NCBI GenBank assembly: GCA_038503075.1
Contig: JBCAML010000002.1
Span: 1,612,001 to 1,676,000, forward strand
Direction of reading: 5' to 3'
DNA length: 64,000 bases
Origin: Gyromitra esculenta
Taxonomy: Eukaryota; Ascomycota; Pezizomycetes; Pezizales; Discinaceae
The notes under the pieces are model-generated. The model saw only the letters and a program-made list of their open reading frames with translations, was not told the DNA's origin and did no database searches. Both the position numbers and the translations under genes were made by a program. The stretch's first letter is position 1, and every line of letters begins with the position of its first letter. Below are positions 11,563-23,962 of the stretch, piece by piece.

Positions 11563-14242
11563 ATGGCTCCTGCATCGCCTCGACTACGGATACTATCGGG
11601 TGCGTTGTGCTCTCCCTGTGTTTCAATATTGAGGGTTTCGCTGACTGTCCCATAGTTGGCGGCAACCCTGTTTCTGCATTTCTGTCTTGGAGGTTGCAAG
11701 CTACACACGCTTGTGATGTTACGTTAGTTTGGAAGTCTGGCCATGACAATGTATCTCAATATGGCATATCTTTCAAGTTTGTGCACATCTCTCTGTTTTG
11801 TTGGCTCTACCACGTATTGATAAGCTCCAAGGTCAAGCAAGTTCGGCAATGAGAGATTTAAACCTCATTCTGGTATGTTCTATAGACTCAGTACTTTCTC
11901 TTGATCTTGAACCTAACTCTTGCTGTAGTTGTTCGATCGCCAGAAGAAGCCGCCGGAATTCCCGGAGGATTTGACTACGTTCTCCTCTGTGTAAAAGCAT
12001 TACCGGATCTCTACGATGTAGCAGCAATAATTGACTCAGTTGTCACTCCACAACACACCTGTATCGTTGTGAACACTACATACAGCCTGGGAATAGAGTC
12101 TTATCTGGAATCGAGGTTTCCGACGAACATTGTGCTGTCACTCGTGAATGGTGCCAACATCAATCAATCCGGACCAAGCGAGTTTGAGCATTCTGGACCT
12201 TCAGAAGTATGGGTTGGTTCGACAAATCAGAACCCTAACATACCAATGACTTTGCAGCTGGATATGGCGGAGGCCTTAGCTTTGACCCTAGCATCCGGGA
12301 ATGTGGAATGTCACGTATCGACAAATATTCGGCAGCAGCAATGGCATAAAATGATAGGGTAGGCAACCATTTGTCGTTAAAACCCAATTTTTTTTTTGCT
12401 AACTTCTATAGACCAATAGCTTTCCAACCCCTCAGTGTGCTACTCGATACGCCAGTCCATTCGGCATTAATGGAGAAGCCGGGCGCAAAGAAGCTGATCT
12501 CGGACTTGATCGATGAACTTATGGATATTGCAAAGGCGCAGTCATGCTCTTTTCCGGAAAATTTCAAACAGAAAACAATTGACGAGCAGCTAAGCGCACC
12601 GCAAAGCATGATGTATCAGGATTTCGTTGCCCGGAGGCCTCTGGAAATTGAAAACTACTTGGGTTCACCAATCAAATTTGCCGAAGCAGTTGGGGCCAAA
12701 GCCAATCATTGTCAGACGCTGTATACCGTTCTACATCATATCAATATGGCCAACCAGACCAAACAGCCAAGTTCTCCCGCTGTTTCGATTAACGGACCTG
12801 CTCCTCCCCGCTCAATGCAAGGCCCTCCACCACCTAGACCACAGATGAATGGTATGAATGGCCAACGTCGACCCCCAATGCCTCGAGTTGGTGTCGAACC
12901 TGCTATGAATGGCCCTCCTCAAATGGGTGGCCATCCTATGAATGGTAGGCGTGGACCGCCACCTCACCAACAGAATGGACCCAACATGAATGGACTTCAT
13001 CCCAATGGATACCCCCGAAGACCGCAAAATGGAAATGGCAGGCATTCACCACAGCCTCCTTCGAGATCAGTTTCTCGCAAAAATTCATTTGAAAACGACC
13101 TAGAGGAATTCGGGCATCTTGCTCATTACGACGAGCTAGCAGATAGCGATGAGCTACCGCATCAACAAGAGGGTGGTGACCCTGGCCGCAGCCGAGCGGC
13201 ATCTGCCGGTGAGATTGCTCTTCGGGAACGTGAACTACAGTTGAGACAACGAGAATTGGCGTTGCGGGAGCAAGAAATGAGCATGCGCCACGGCGGAGGT
13301 CATGGAAATTACAACGGGAAGCAAAATCGGAGAAAAAGTCGAGCTAGAAGTGTGTATGACGATGACGATGACGATGACGATGACTATGTTGATGCACCAC
13401 CCCCTATGCCACCAATAGACCCTGACAACTTCGATATGATGAGTGTGACTTCGAGGCGGACGAGGAGATTACCAAGCGCGGGGAACCTGAAGTCCGACTT
13501 TGATCAATCCACACCGATGTCGCAAAATCGGATTAGGAGTTCGATGCAAAGGCCTGGTCCTAGGAATCGAGTCAGCTCTAGGCTCATGAACGATATTCCC
13601 GGGCTACACGACCCTCTCACGGACAATCCATTGGTGGGCTACTCCTCTAATAGGTATGGCAGTGTTGATAGAAAGATGTTGTCGGACTCATCACGAGCCA
13701 ATTCGTTGACCGCTCAGCGCATTGATGATGTTACTGGTGTGTCAATAAGGGGAGGCGGCGGCGGCGGAGCATACCCACCCCATCCGGGTCAAATTCCACC
13801 GCCAAATAACCGACGAACGAGCATGTCGCCTGGTGACGGTCGACCGAATGGCTACGGGCCTCGTCCTGGCTACCCTGCAGATCAGCGAAATTACAGAGGT
13901 CCGTCTGGTCAGTATCCAAATGGTCATATGCCTAATGGCCAATTCCCCAACGGCCAATTCCCCAACGGCCACCCACCCAACGGCCAAATGCCGAACAGCC
14001 AACAATCCTTGCGACAACCGACTCCGAGATATCCTGAGGGCCAAGGGCTACCACAGCAGGTTGGACAGATCTCTGACGGGGTAAGCCAAACCAATCTGTT
14101 AAAAGGATTGCCGAGTAACCGCGATCGAAGCACTACGGGTAGTGCTAGCGCTAGTGCAAATAGTAGCGGTGCCAGCGGCGAAACATCAGCTGCCAGCAGC
14201 TCGAGCAGTCTTGAGCGAAGGATGGTATCAGCAGTACGGTAA
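11563..14242 (+). CDS. Ketopantoate reductase (PanE/ApbA)-like protein with disordered C-terminal tail
   Basis: Five exons (11563-11599, 11656-11776, 11832-11872, 11929-12358, 12412-14242) give 819 residues. Residues 1 to about 320 follow the ApbA/PanE fold: an N-terminal dinucleotide-binding strand (ILSVGGNPVSAF, diverged from the usual GxGxxG), FDYVLLCVKALPD, LSLVNGANI, and QQWHKMIG with the catalytic-type lysine. The C-terminal helical domain has SMMYQDF and RRPLEIENYLG, matching the conserved Ser and Glu of the family. From about residue 330 the protein is disordered: rich in Pro, Asn, Gly and Met, with an RERELQLRQRELALRE heptad-like stretch, a nine-residue Asp run and tandem PNGxx repeats near the end (DNA about 13915-13990). 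Bacterial PanE makes pantoate; whether this long fungal form is an active reductase is uncertain. Confidence 0.85.
13918..13995 (+). repeat. Coding tandem repeat, PNG(H/Q)xx units
   Basis: Near-identical 15-18 bp units encode successive PNGHM, PNGQF, PNGQF, PNGHP and PNGQM motifs in the disordered tail of the PanE-like protein. Copy number is likely to vary between strains. Confidence 0.8.
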
Positions 14243-15674
14243 ATGTGGTGGAAAGTGTCTGGGTGGTTTGCATATCGAAAAGCACAGCATGGCATGTCCA
14301 AAAGTTCGGTCACGAAAAAGAGTTTTTTTACGGGTTGCGTTTCTTTCCCCTTCCCGCGGGGGGTTTTTTGTTTTACTTCATTTGCGACTCTAGTTGATTT
14401 TCTATTTCTGCTACCGTTCTGTTTCCTTAAACTCGATTTTAAGATTAGTAGTATTGGAGCGAAAGGAAATGGAAAAGGTGCGGGTGTGGGAGACCGATAG
14501 ACTGGAATCCACACTTGCAAAAAGCTTCCGTACATACGCTTCGCTTTTTTTGTTCAGTTTTTTTTTCTGGGTCGGGTATAATATCACGGTGTCATTGCAG
14601 GTGTCATCTTCTCTGGATCTTCTCAAGGCTTATTTTTCGACTCTATTTCGCTTTTCAGATTGCTTTATGCTTATATCTGTATTAACTTACTTCGTTTGCG
14701 GTCTAAATGTCTTTCTACGTTTTTCTTTTTTTCTTTTATCAAGTAACGATGATAAGGATTTGGGTTTCCTTTCTTTCTTTCTAGATCTACTTGGGGGGGG
14801 TTCGGCTTACGGTTTGGGAAGGGGTCGGAGACCGTTGGATTGGATTGATGAGCAGGAAACATGCAAATTTCTGGCGAGATGCAATACTGCTACTACGCCT
14901 CATACTTTTTTGTTATGGGGGAGTTGAAGGGAAGTGAGAGCTACGGAGCAACTTCTCTTCATTATACATTCGTGATTGGACACTCATTGTTTTATTACCA
15001 CTCTTTTATATTTCATTTGTCACTTTTTTTTTACGTGTGTTTTTTCCTCACTACCTTTTCATTTTTCCTTCAAGCATACACGAAGTTTCCCCACAATCCT
15101 CTCTCATTCAAGCATACATAGGAACATTGTTTGCCAAACCTTCTCTAGGCATTGAGGTCACCCTCTGTCTCTTACCTTTATCGATTCCCCTTTCTCCGCT
15201 TTCTTCGTTATTAAGTAGTATTTAGTTTTTCTAATATCTATGTGTCAAGCACTAGCAAAGGCCGGTTGCGGAGATTCATCACATTCCTATAGGATGCCTC
15301 ATAATCCCCAAGCCTCCAATCATTGCTTTTTAGTTAGAATATGCTGTATCATCATGGAGCAGAAGTTTGTTGTTTACGAAGCGGAAAAGTGTGATGATGG
15401 TGGTGGTGGTTACATTGTTATTTTTATTTCTTTGCTGCTACCACTACCACTACTGAATGTAGCTAACTACATGTAGCTGTTGTGTTTTTTGTGTTTTTAG
15501 ATGGCATGGTATAATGGGGTGGGCTGTAAATAGAATTGTTTTTTTTTTCAAATTCATGGTTATATTTTGACGTTCGGGAAAACTCTGTGCCGTGCGCAAC
15601 GTAATTTTAAAGTTTGAGTTCAAAAAATGGGATTGGGGGAAATGCATTAGCGAGACGGAGGGCATACCGAGGAC

Positions 15675-15708
15675 TCTTTCTCTCTCGCTCTCTCGCTCTC
15701 TCGCTCTT
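15675..15708 (+). repeat. TCTCTCGC microsatellite
   Basis: About four consecutive CTCTCTCG-type units form a pure pyrimidine-rich tract interrupted only by G. It lies in intergenic DNA. Confidence 0.8.
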
Positions 15709-18250
15709 TGCTTTCTCGCTATTGGCTTTTGACAGTGATCTTCGTTATATAATTCCTCTTTTGGAGTTGCTGGGAACGGGATTGCTCCTATTTCTGTTTT
15801 GGGGAGGGGGGTTTTTTTTTTCTTCAAGAGGCGAATTGGGATTAATATTCAGACGCAGAAGGCGCGTAGTGTTTGGTTGCAACCTTATTTTAGGAGAGAG
15901 AGAGTGTGTGTACCTGGGTCTAGACGTGCGTTTGGTTTGCCCCTGATCCGTTCTATGGGGAATCAGTGGGGTAAAAAAAGTAGTAACTGTGGCAATTTCG
16001 TTCAGTTATTAAGATCCATGCATTATGTATGTAGGGAGAGAAAAGAAATTCTCTTGCTGAAGGGTCTAGTATTGGATGAGACGCCTGGTGGACTTTTGAT
16101 TCTCGATACGTATGATATCGGCCCACTGTGTGTAGCACCGGTGTGCAGGGAACGGGAGCAGAAAGATGAAAACGGATATTATTCACGCTCCAGCCCTAAC
16201 TTGTAAGAGAAAAAGAAAGAGAAAAAAAACTCGCTTAAAACCGAAGAAATGTCATTACCACCCTACATGTAGTAACGTTCAGCCGTATTCCTAGCTACAG
16301 TACGATTACTCCATAAGGATACGCATCCCCGCTCCCCGGTCTACAAGAATATGATATTTTCCTGGCTTTATATCCCTACAGAGTGGCCTTGCTGTAGCAC
16401 TATATATCCGCCCATACCCGCCCTCTCTGCTACATAATTCTCAACCTTCACGACATTGAGACCTGCTAGGGTGTGCTCGTTTCTACCTATTCTCGTAGCC
16501 ATATACACCATACGTATCACTGTGTAGGACACTCGATCGTCCAGGGCTTTCAGCGTCGTTTAGTTGCTCCTACGATATAATAAGACTTTACCACTTCCAA
16601 TTATAGTGGTATTGCCACGTTTCGTTTTTCGTTAGTAGCACATATTTGGAAGCTTGTTAGCAAATGCTGAGAAGGCTTTCTCGTGGTGACTTGTGGACTA
16701 TAAGTTAGTGGGAACAGCATCTGGAGATATCTCAAGTCTTATTTGCCATTTACTGGTGTTGGCTGAGATATTCATGGTGCCCTTCCAATATCCCATCGTT
16801 CGTGCCCGAATTTCACAATAGTTTAGTGTTAGATCACCACACAATCTACCTAGGCGAAGGGGGGGACGGTCCCTTCCCACTAATTGAATCACTGACACGC
16901 AAGAAAACTAAACTGACTCTTCTTGAATAAGTTTGTGCTGTGCTAGTTGTGTACCTTGAATACGAATGAACTAGGGATAGGGACTTGCGAGATTTGAATC
17001 AGGTACATATAGCGTAGCGTTCTTGGTTTCGCTGATGTTCATTTTAGTTGCGATAAACGCTTCTGGTATCTCTTGCTGACGGTATCGCTATTAGTTTGGT
17101 ATGATGCGGGGCTCAGTCAACTAATTGGATGAAGTGCTCTTTTTGGGCTGTTGCTTCAGGAGTTCTCGGTTGTATGTAGGTAGTTGCAGTGCTTGTGATG
17201 ATAGAGAGGATGAACCTGTTGGTGGGTTGGAAATTCTTGGCAATTGACTGCATGCGATGTTGGTAAAAGTTACGAAATACACGCCGTGGCATTAGGGATG
17301 CTTGCTAACGCTGTAAATAACTATGTAGTATCGCGAGATATTTTATAAGCTTGAGCTAAATATCGGCAAATTATGTGACAATTCTTATTATCCAGCTTTG
17401 TTGGGTATATCCACCCTCATGTCCAGGGCAATCATACAATGTCTATTGCTCAACATCTGGATGAATGAGGCTCTTTCTTGTATTTTCTATTTGTGAATTG
17501 CTGGCCCGTGTTTAGTGTCCATCTTCCTGTCGACAGTGACATCTGGTCTCTGTCGCTACAGAACCTCCACTCGGGCCTTTTCTTAGGCCCCAAGCTAACA
17601 GGAAGCGTCTCAGGCGTTACGCTTGACAGGCAATACGTCAACCCATGACTTTTAGGAGCCACGATTACTGTCCTCGATCCTTTGCATGCTTATGATTCCA
17701 GGAACTACAAAGGCGTTACAATGTTCAGTTCAAGTTCGGAAAAAGGCGAAGGGTTGATTTCTTCGTGGCAGTGCGAGCCGCTGTGGTGTGGAGGCGGGAG
17801 AGCGGGAAGTTAGCATTGCGGATAGATGGCGGGGCTACAGTAGTTGGGACCAAAATAATATGAAGGCTGAGAGAAAGTGGTGTTGGGAAGTAGGTAGCTG
17901 ATACAGGCGTAGAGATATACTCTACGCGGCTTAGGTGGACATAGGCGCCTTTGCCGCATGTGGCAACGTAGTATAGTGTTGCGTTCATTGCGATTGCAAA
18001 GTGACATGTACGCAGTTTGATGCAGTTTGATGTGTTCCGCATTGCGTGTCAATGTCCAGCTGTGGAACCAATCAGTAACGGTGCCCTTCTGCTAGCTCTT
18101 GCGTCAAAGGCGAAACAAGAATTTTTAGAACAGCCTCGATCCCTCTGTGTGAGAAAGATGTTTTGCGCTTCTAATATACTATGGCCGTATTATGGTCGAC
18201 TGTATAAGAGCTAAAATAGAAAGGAATGAGGCTCTTGCAGTTAGTCAGCA

Positions 18251-18262
18251 TTAGGGTTAGGG
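18251..18262 (+). promoter_or_regulatory. Double telomere-repeat motif upstream of SUB2
   Basis: TTAGGGTTAGGG stands about 365 bp upstream of the SUB2 start codon. It is an exact two-unit fungal telomere repeat in an internal position, so it is either a telobox-type promoter element or a chance or healed-break remnant. Other housekeeping genes in the window have related words upstream. Confidence 0.4.
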
Positions 18263-18624
18263 TATTGGAAGCATGGTGTCTTTATTGTTCGCCTTGTTCC
18301 CTCCACTTCTCCTCCTCCTCCCTCCTTCCTTCTATTCTTCCCACCCATTCGCTCTCCTCTTCACACGTAGTCCCGCCGGTTAACCTCTGTGTTCTGTCTT
18401 GCAGCAGGCCTCCTTACAGTCGGATAGTCTCGTTGCTGATCTGTTCGAATTGCTTTTTTCCTGAATCAGCCTTGTCTTGAGCTGATCCTTCATCCCCCCT
18501 ACCTACCTACTCTCTTCTCCTTCCCTTTCTTCTCAGCATCCGTTTTTCTTCATTTACGAATCCTCCATCTCCCTAAAAACTTAAACCTTCCATAACCAAA
18601 CCGTATCCATCAACATCCATCAAC

Positions 18625-20697
18625 ATGTCTGGTGAAGAGGATCTCATCGACTACTCCGACGACGAGGGACTCGATACAAAAGAGGACGCCGCCACCACCA
18701 TCAATAGTGGTGATATTGCTGTAAAAAAGGCTGATGCCACCGCCGCTGCCGCCGCCGGAGCCGGAGCCACTGCTGCTGATAAGAAGGGTTCCTATGTGGG
18801 AATTCACTCGACTGGATTCCGAGACTTTCTTTTAAAGCCCGAACTTCTCAGAGCTATCGTCGACTGCGGTTTCGAACATCCGTCCGAGGGTCAGTTCTTT
18901 CTCCTCCCTAATTGAAAAAAAAAAAAGCAAAAGCAAAAGCAAAAAAAAAGCCCTCCTTTGTCATCTATATACGCGTCTTCTCGTCGTCGTCGTCTTGGGT
19001 GGTCTCGTCGTCTATCGTCTCTCCGTGGTCATTCCTCTTCTCGCTTAGATCGTCTGGGCAAAGGAATGAAATGCGAAATATCAAAGAAATTCATTTTTCT
19101 TTTGGATAGTTCGTTTCCGGGGTAAAAAAATTTTCAAAAATGTTCCCCTGGGCAAACCACCCGACCACATCGTCCCGAAACTATTGCCTTTTCTTCTTGA
19201 CTCTGCTTTGTGTATCGCGACGATTGAGGGTGGAAACATTCAAGAGGGGGGTGGATGGTCGAGCAGAAGAAGGCCCGGTGGGAGAGCGAAGAGACACGGA
19301 GACGAACAAGATAGATAGACGTGGCCACCCACACGCACACACGCGCGCCCTTGCTTGCTTGCTTTCCAGTATCACTGTTTGCAAAAAAATCGGTCGAGAA
19401 TACGCGAGTTAACATAAGTATTCGGTTCCTTCCTACAGTCCAGCAAGTATGCATCCCTCAATCGATCCTTGGAACCGATGTTCTCTGCCAGGCCAAGTCC
19501 GGTCTCGGTAAGACTGCCGTCTTCGTCCTCACGACACTCCAGCAAGTCGATCCTGTTCCTGGTGAAGTATCAGTACTGGTCATGTGTCACACCCGCGAGC
19601 TGGCCTATCAAATCAAGAATGAGTATGCGCGTTTCAGCAAGTACATGCCTGATGTCCGCACTGCCGTCTTCTACGGCGGTACTCCGATGCAAAAGGACGT
19701 CGAGGTCTTGAAGAACAAGGATCAGCACCCTCACATCATCGTTGCCACACCCGGTCGATTGAATGCGTTGGTTCGTGATAAGCATCTGAGGCTGGGAAGC
19801 GTGAAGGTGTTCGTGTTGGATGAGTGTGATAAGATGTTGGAACAGATTGGTTAGTTGAAGAGGTCTTCCGTTATATTTGCTCGTGATGGCTAATGCTTAT
19901 TTGTTCCTTTGACTAGATATGCGTCGTGATGTGCAAGAAATATTCCGCGCAACACCCCAGCAAAAGCAGGTCATGATGTTCTCGGCAACTCTCTCCCAGG
20001 AGATCCGCCCTATCTGCAAGAAGTTCATGCAGTCTCCTCTTGAGATTTATGTCGATGACGAGACTAAGCTCACCCTTCATGGTCTTCAACAGTACTATGT
20101 GAAGCTCGATGAGAAGGAGAAGAACAGGAAACTGAACGAGTTGTTGGATCAGTTAGAGTTCAATCAAGTCATCATCTTCGTTAAAAGCACTCTTAGGGCA
20201 ACTGAGTTGAATAGACTGTTGACGGAGTGCAATTTCCCCAGTATTGCGGTACACAGCGGGATTGCCCAGGAAGAACGGTATGTATCTCTTGCTATCTCTT
20301 GCCTTTGCTTGCATTGCTGACTTTGGCCATTTAGAATTGCACGATACAAACAGTTCAAAGAGTTTAACAAGCGAATCTGCGTCGCCACGGATGTCTTTGG
20401 TCGTGGTATTGATATTGAACGTATCAATCTCGCTATTAATTACGATCTTCCCTCAGACCCAGATTCCTATCTCCATCGTGTTGGCCGCGCAGGTCGTTTC
20501 GGAACTAAGGGATTGAGTATCTCATTTGTGAGCTCCAAGGAGGATGCTGAAGTTCTTGACAAGATTATGGAGAGGTTCGAAGTGAGCCTGGATCCATTTC
20601 CAGAGAATGGGATTGACGCTAGCTCGTAAGTGTTCCTGCAAATAAAACGCCTGTGCTGTATTGGTACTAATTATGCTGTAGCTATATGAACACTTAA
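18625..20697 (+). CDS. SUB2: DECD-box ATP-dependent RNA helicase Sub2 (UAP56/DDX39B)
   Basis: Five exons (18625-18889, 19439-19849, 19917-20277, 20335-20625, 20682-20697) give 447 residues, the normal Sub2 length. The N-terminus is acidic ([12 protein letters not shown]), followed by an Ala-rich insert. Helicase motifs appear in order: Q motif region [12 protein letters not shown], motif [13 protein letters not shown], motif II as DECD (diagnostic for Sub2/UAP56 rather than DEAD), [16 protein letters not shown] and HRVGRAGR. The C-terminus ends GIDASSYMNT. Sub2 acts in spliceosome assembly and in TREX-coupled mRNA export in the nucleus. Intron 1 is 549 bp, far longer than the other introns in this window. 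The last coding exon has only 16 bases, chosen because reading through the donor would give an immediate stop and lose the conserved terminus. Confidence 0.97.
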
Positions 20698-21934
20698 TCG
20701 CCGGATCGAATTTTTTATAAGATTTTGCGCGTGTTTGAGTAAGACCCTTTTGGAGCCTGGGAGGGGTTTAAAGGTTTATCGGAAAAGAGCGATGTGATTT
20801 GTTTGGTAATGGTGATGAATGTCCTCGGGAGAAAAAAAACAAATTTGTGAGGCGGGATCCTTTTTCATCAAGCTGTTATTGGTATGGGAAGGAAGGGTTG
20901 AGGGGCGATATGCTCCTTGCCTGTTGAATATCTTCTTTGTCTGTAGCTTGGGGGGAAGGGTGGCGCTTCTTTTTTTCCTTTTTTTCCTTTCCTTTTTTTG
21001 CTGTTGTGTCTGTTTCTTTGGCACATTTTCTATCTATACTTTTACTCTCCTCCCGGGTGTACTTTCTAGTTTTATGTTTTTTGTCTTTTTGCTATGGAAT
21101 ACGACAATGCGATGCGATGAATTTTACCTAGCTTGACACGATATTTACTGGACATTTGTGTACTCCTTTGCTGGTGAGCTTGTGACTTAAGAGCCTTGGC
21201 CAGTGACTTGGTAGAGTCCTAATTAATATCACAGCGTATGTCTGCTTGCTCAAAAGCCAGGTGTTACGCAGGCAAACCTCCCTAGTTAAATAGTAATAGC
21301 GCCATACCTAAATTCTGTATCGACGTGACATTGAGGCAGCCCATGTTGTAATAAAAAGTCGGGCCAAATCCCAGTGGGCTTGGGGTAGTCCGGGGCTTAG
21401 GGCGTGCTTTTGGTGCCCAGAGGATGAGTATCTAGATAAAACCTACTGGCAAACTCAAGCACTGGACCTACCCTAGATAGTCCATAGAATGCCCGAAAAA
21501 TCGGGAATTTCCCTCCTGGTAGACGCTTTGGAGAACTTGAATGGCATGTACGTTTAGTGTTATGAGGACTTGCATGGAAAGCTTAGTCTCGTCACCGTAG
21601 GGAATGTTCCCGTTTACCCCAAGTAGCCTTTAAAGGACCTCTGGGTGTTTCTTGCTGCTTGTTGCGTTGCGGGATCCTGGAGAAAGTTCAGGAACTCCCC
21701 ACACTGAGCTCTCCCCGGAAGTCGAATGATGGGCTGTGACTGGCGAAGTGTCCCCAGAATCTCTCTGCGGTGCAGGCCTCTAATTCCCATCTCCTGTTCA
21801 TCGACATCTTGGTTTTTCTGCCTTTCTCTCTATCTATCTACCTAGGAATTACAACTGTGTCGATGGAAGAAGAAAAAATGCTGCCGGCTTCGTCATTTCA
21901 TTCTGCTATATACAACGTATCCCAGCCGTCCAAC
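20698..21934. other. Intergenic, SUB2 3' region and Thi6-like promoter
   Basis: The first 450 bases are T-rich and probably contain the SUB2 3' UTR. No gene is visible in the remainder. An in-frame open stretch from 21770 runs into the Thi6-like start and could extend it N-terminally, but family alignment favours the ATG at 21935. Confidence 0.6.
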
Positions 21935-23962
21935 ATGGACTTCTCACTCTATGTCATCATCAGTCCAAAAGTCTGCAAGATTGCTTCCACAACTCCAGCA
22001 GGGTATGTTTACCCCTCCACTTATGTTGTTGAAACGATGGATGGAGCTGTAGCTGACAACGATGGACAGTCAAATGTTCAGCACCGATAAAGTCTTGGAT
22101 GTGATCACTGCTGGAGCCACTGCCATTCAGCTACGCGAGGATTCTCATATGGAGACGTCCGATTTCATCAAGATCGCGAAGGCTGTTCATGAGCTCACGT
22201 TGTTGCATGGTGTTCCGCTGATCATCCATGATCGCGTTGATATCGCTGTCTCTGCTGGCGCGGAGGGTGTGGAGTTGGGTAAAGGGTGTCTTGGTAAGTC
22301 ACCTCGCTGGGATATCTCTTTTCATTGTTTCCTGAACCCTATCCTTGCAAGGAGCAGACTGATGCTTCCGGATTGCATAACGCTTGAGCTGGTATCGTGT
22401 TGACTTACAAAACTACTATTAGACTACAACACTGCCCGTCAGCTCCTTGGCGATACAAAGTTCATCGGCGTCGCAGTCTCGAATCAGCGTCAGGCTGGAC
22501 TTGCAGTCAGGGCACAGGCGCGCTATATCGTTATGGGTCCTGTCTATACGCCGCTTCCCGGAGAGTTTCGGGTTCCTGTTGCGTCTCCGTTGGGAACTCT
22601 CGGTGTCCGTGAGATCCTTAATTCCGCTTATACCACTGGCAATAACAGCGCATCGCTCTTGATCTCTGGAGGCATTACGTCGGAGAACATCCAGCGTGTT
22701 ATATTTAAGACAAAGGGTGCGGAAAAGCCGGTCGATGGGGTTGTTTTGCATTATTCGGCTACGTATGTGTTCCTTTGTTACGCTCTTTGATGCTATTTAG
22801 TTTTGAGCTAATAGTTTTCTGGATTATAGCGAGGATCACGGGAAGATGATTTCCGAAATTATTGAAATCAAGAGTCTCATGAAGTCTTGGCCAAAGTTCC
22901 TGCCCCGTGCTTCCCCTGTTACACCCACTTTCACCCTTAGTAAGTTGGGCCAGCCAAATGGAGTTCCGCCTTTCGAATTGGAGGATCTTTTCCTTAAGGT
23001 ACCTGCTATCGTCAGGAGGGTCGGAGAAAAGATGCCGGCTATTGGATGCTTCGTTCCTAGCTGGGCCGAGAGCGGGGTTCAGAGCATGTGTGCTGCTATG
23101 TGAGTGATATTACATGATTTATTTTTCTCGGCTTCATTAGCTGACAAGATTTGGGGGCAATGCAGTGGCTCGGTTCCAAACTTCTCTTGTGACTTTGAGG
23201 AGCCGGAGGTAGCTGCGAATGTATATGTACACCCGGAGAGTTGCTTGATCACTATGGATTCCACCGCTCCAGTATCCTACAACGCCTACCTTGCTGGCCT
23301 CAAAGTCTACAACCTCAAAGCGTGTCCGGTTATTTTTGAACCAACAGGTGCTATTTATAACAACCCTCATCGTACAAAGGCTGCCCTAGACCTGATAGCA
23401 TCTGGGTATACTGCGCTGATTAAGGGCAAGTATATGGAGATCCTCCATCTGTCGGATCTGGCAACTGAAGGAGGTTACTCTGATATACTCAACCTTAGCG
23501 CCAAAGAGTTCCAGCGAAATGTGATGGGGAGGTGCAAAGATCTAGCCACCAGGGAGAAATGTGTCGTTCTCGCCACGGGGCCTACAAACATTATCTCCGA
23601 CGGGAATCGCACGGTGGTTGTTGAGAACGGGTCAATGTTCTTGGAACAAGCAGTGAGTGGAATTATTCAATTTAGCGAATTTAGCAGCTGTAGCTAATAT
23701 GGTATAGGGTGGATACACTTTGGGTGCTGTTTTGGCTGCTTACATGGCCGTTGAGCTGGCTGATCCCTTCTTGGCAGTGCTCTCTGGGGTGCTTGTGTTT
23801 ACTATTAAGAGTGGCCAGGCTGCCTATACCGGTGATATCAAGGGCCCTGGGACTTTCTTGCCGAGATTCATCGATGAGATGTGGAAAGCCTCGCAGGTGA
23901 AGGATGAACCTGGGAGTGCGGACTGGCTCGGGAAGGGGGTCGTTTGGAAGGTGAATGTGTGA
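21935..23962 (+). CDS. Diverged Thi6-like protein: thiamine-phosphate synthase + hydroxyethylthiazole kinase domains, probably catalytically altered
   Basis: Six exons (21935-22002, 22070-22293, 22423-22762, 22830-23099, 23166-23652, 23708-23962) give 547 residues, matching the two-domain fungal Thi6. Domain 1 (about 1-235) has DFSLYVIISP, AIQLRED, LIIHDRVDIA, GAEGVELGKG, IVMGPVYTP and LLISGGITSENIQRV of the ThiE barrel. Domain 2 (about 255-547) has ACPVIFEPTGA, ALIKGKYMEIL, VLATGPTNIISDG, VVENGSMFLEQAGGYTLGAV and GPGTFLPRFID of ThiM kinases. Key residues are changed: the REK lysine is D47, the ND pair is H76-D77, the metal-binding GQxD region is GKGC, and the GTGC catalytic cysteine is replaced (AGGY, Y466). 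Phase is intact through all introns, so this is not an obvious pseudogene. It may be a non-catalytic paralogue or have a new role; true Thi6 would then lie elsewhere. Confidence 0.8.

Larger units (their letters stand above)
14243..18624. other. 3' region and intergenic DNA without recognisable gene
   Basis: Positions 14243 to about 15230 are T-rich and probably hold the 3' UTR of the preceding gene. A TCTCTCGC microsatellite sits at about 15675-15708. Two copies of the palindrome CTACATGTAG occur at 15467 and 16263. About 18290-18600 is pyrimidine-rich and looks like the SUB2 promoter/leader, with a TTAGGG doublet at 18251. Short open frames here are low-complexity and have no family signature. 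Confidence 0.6.

Noticed and set aside
15450..16206. Several open frames on both strands downstream of 15.4 kb
   Set aside because: Overlap a TCTC microsatellite and homopolymer tracts; no motif.
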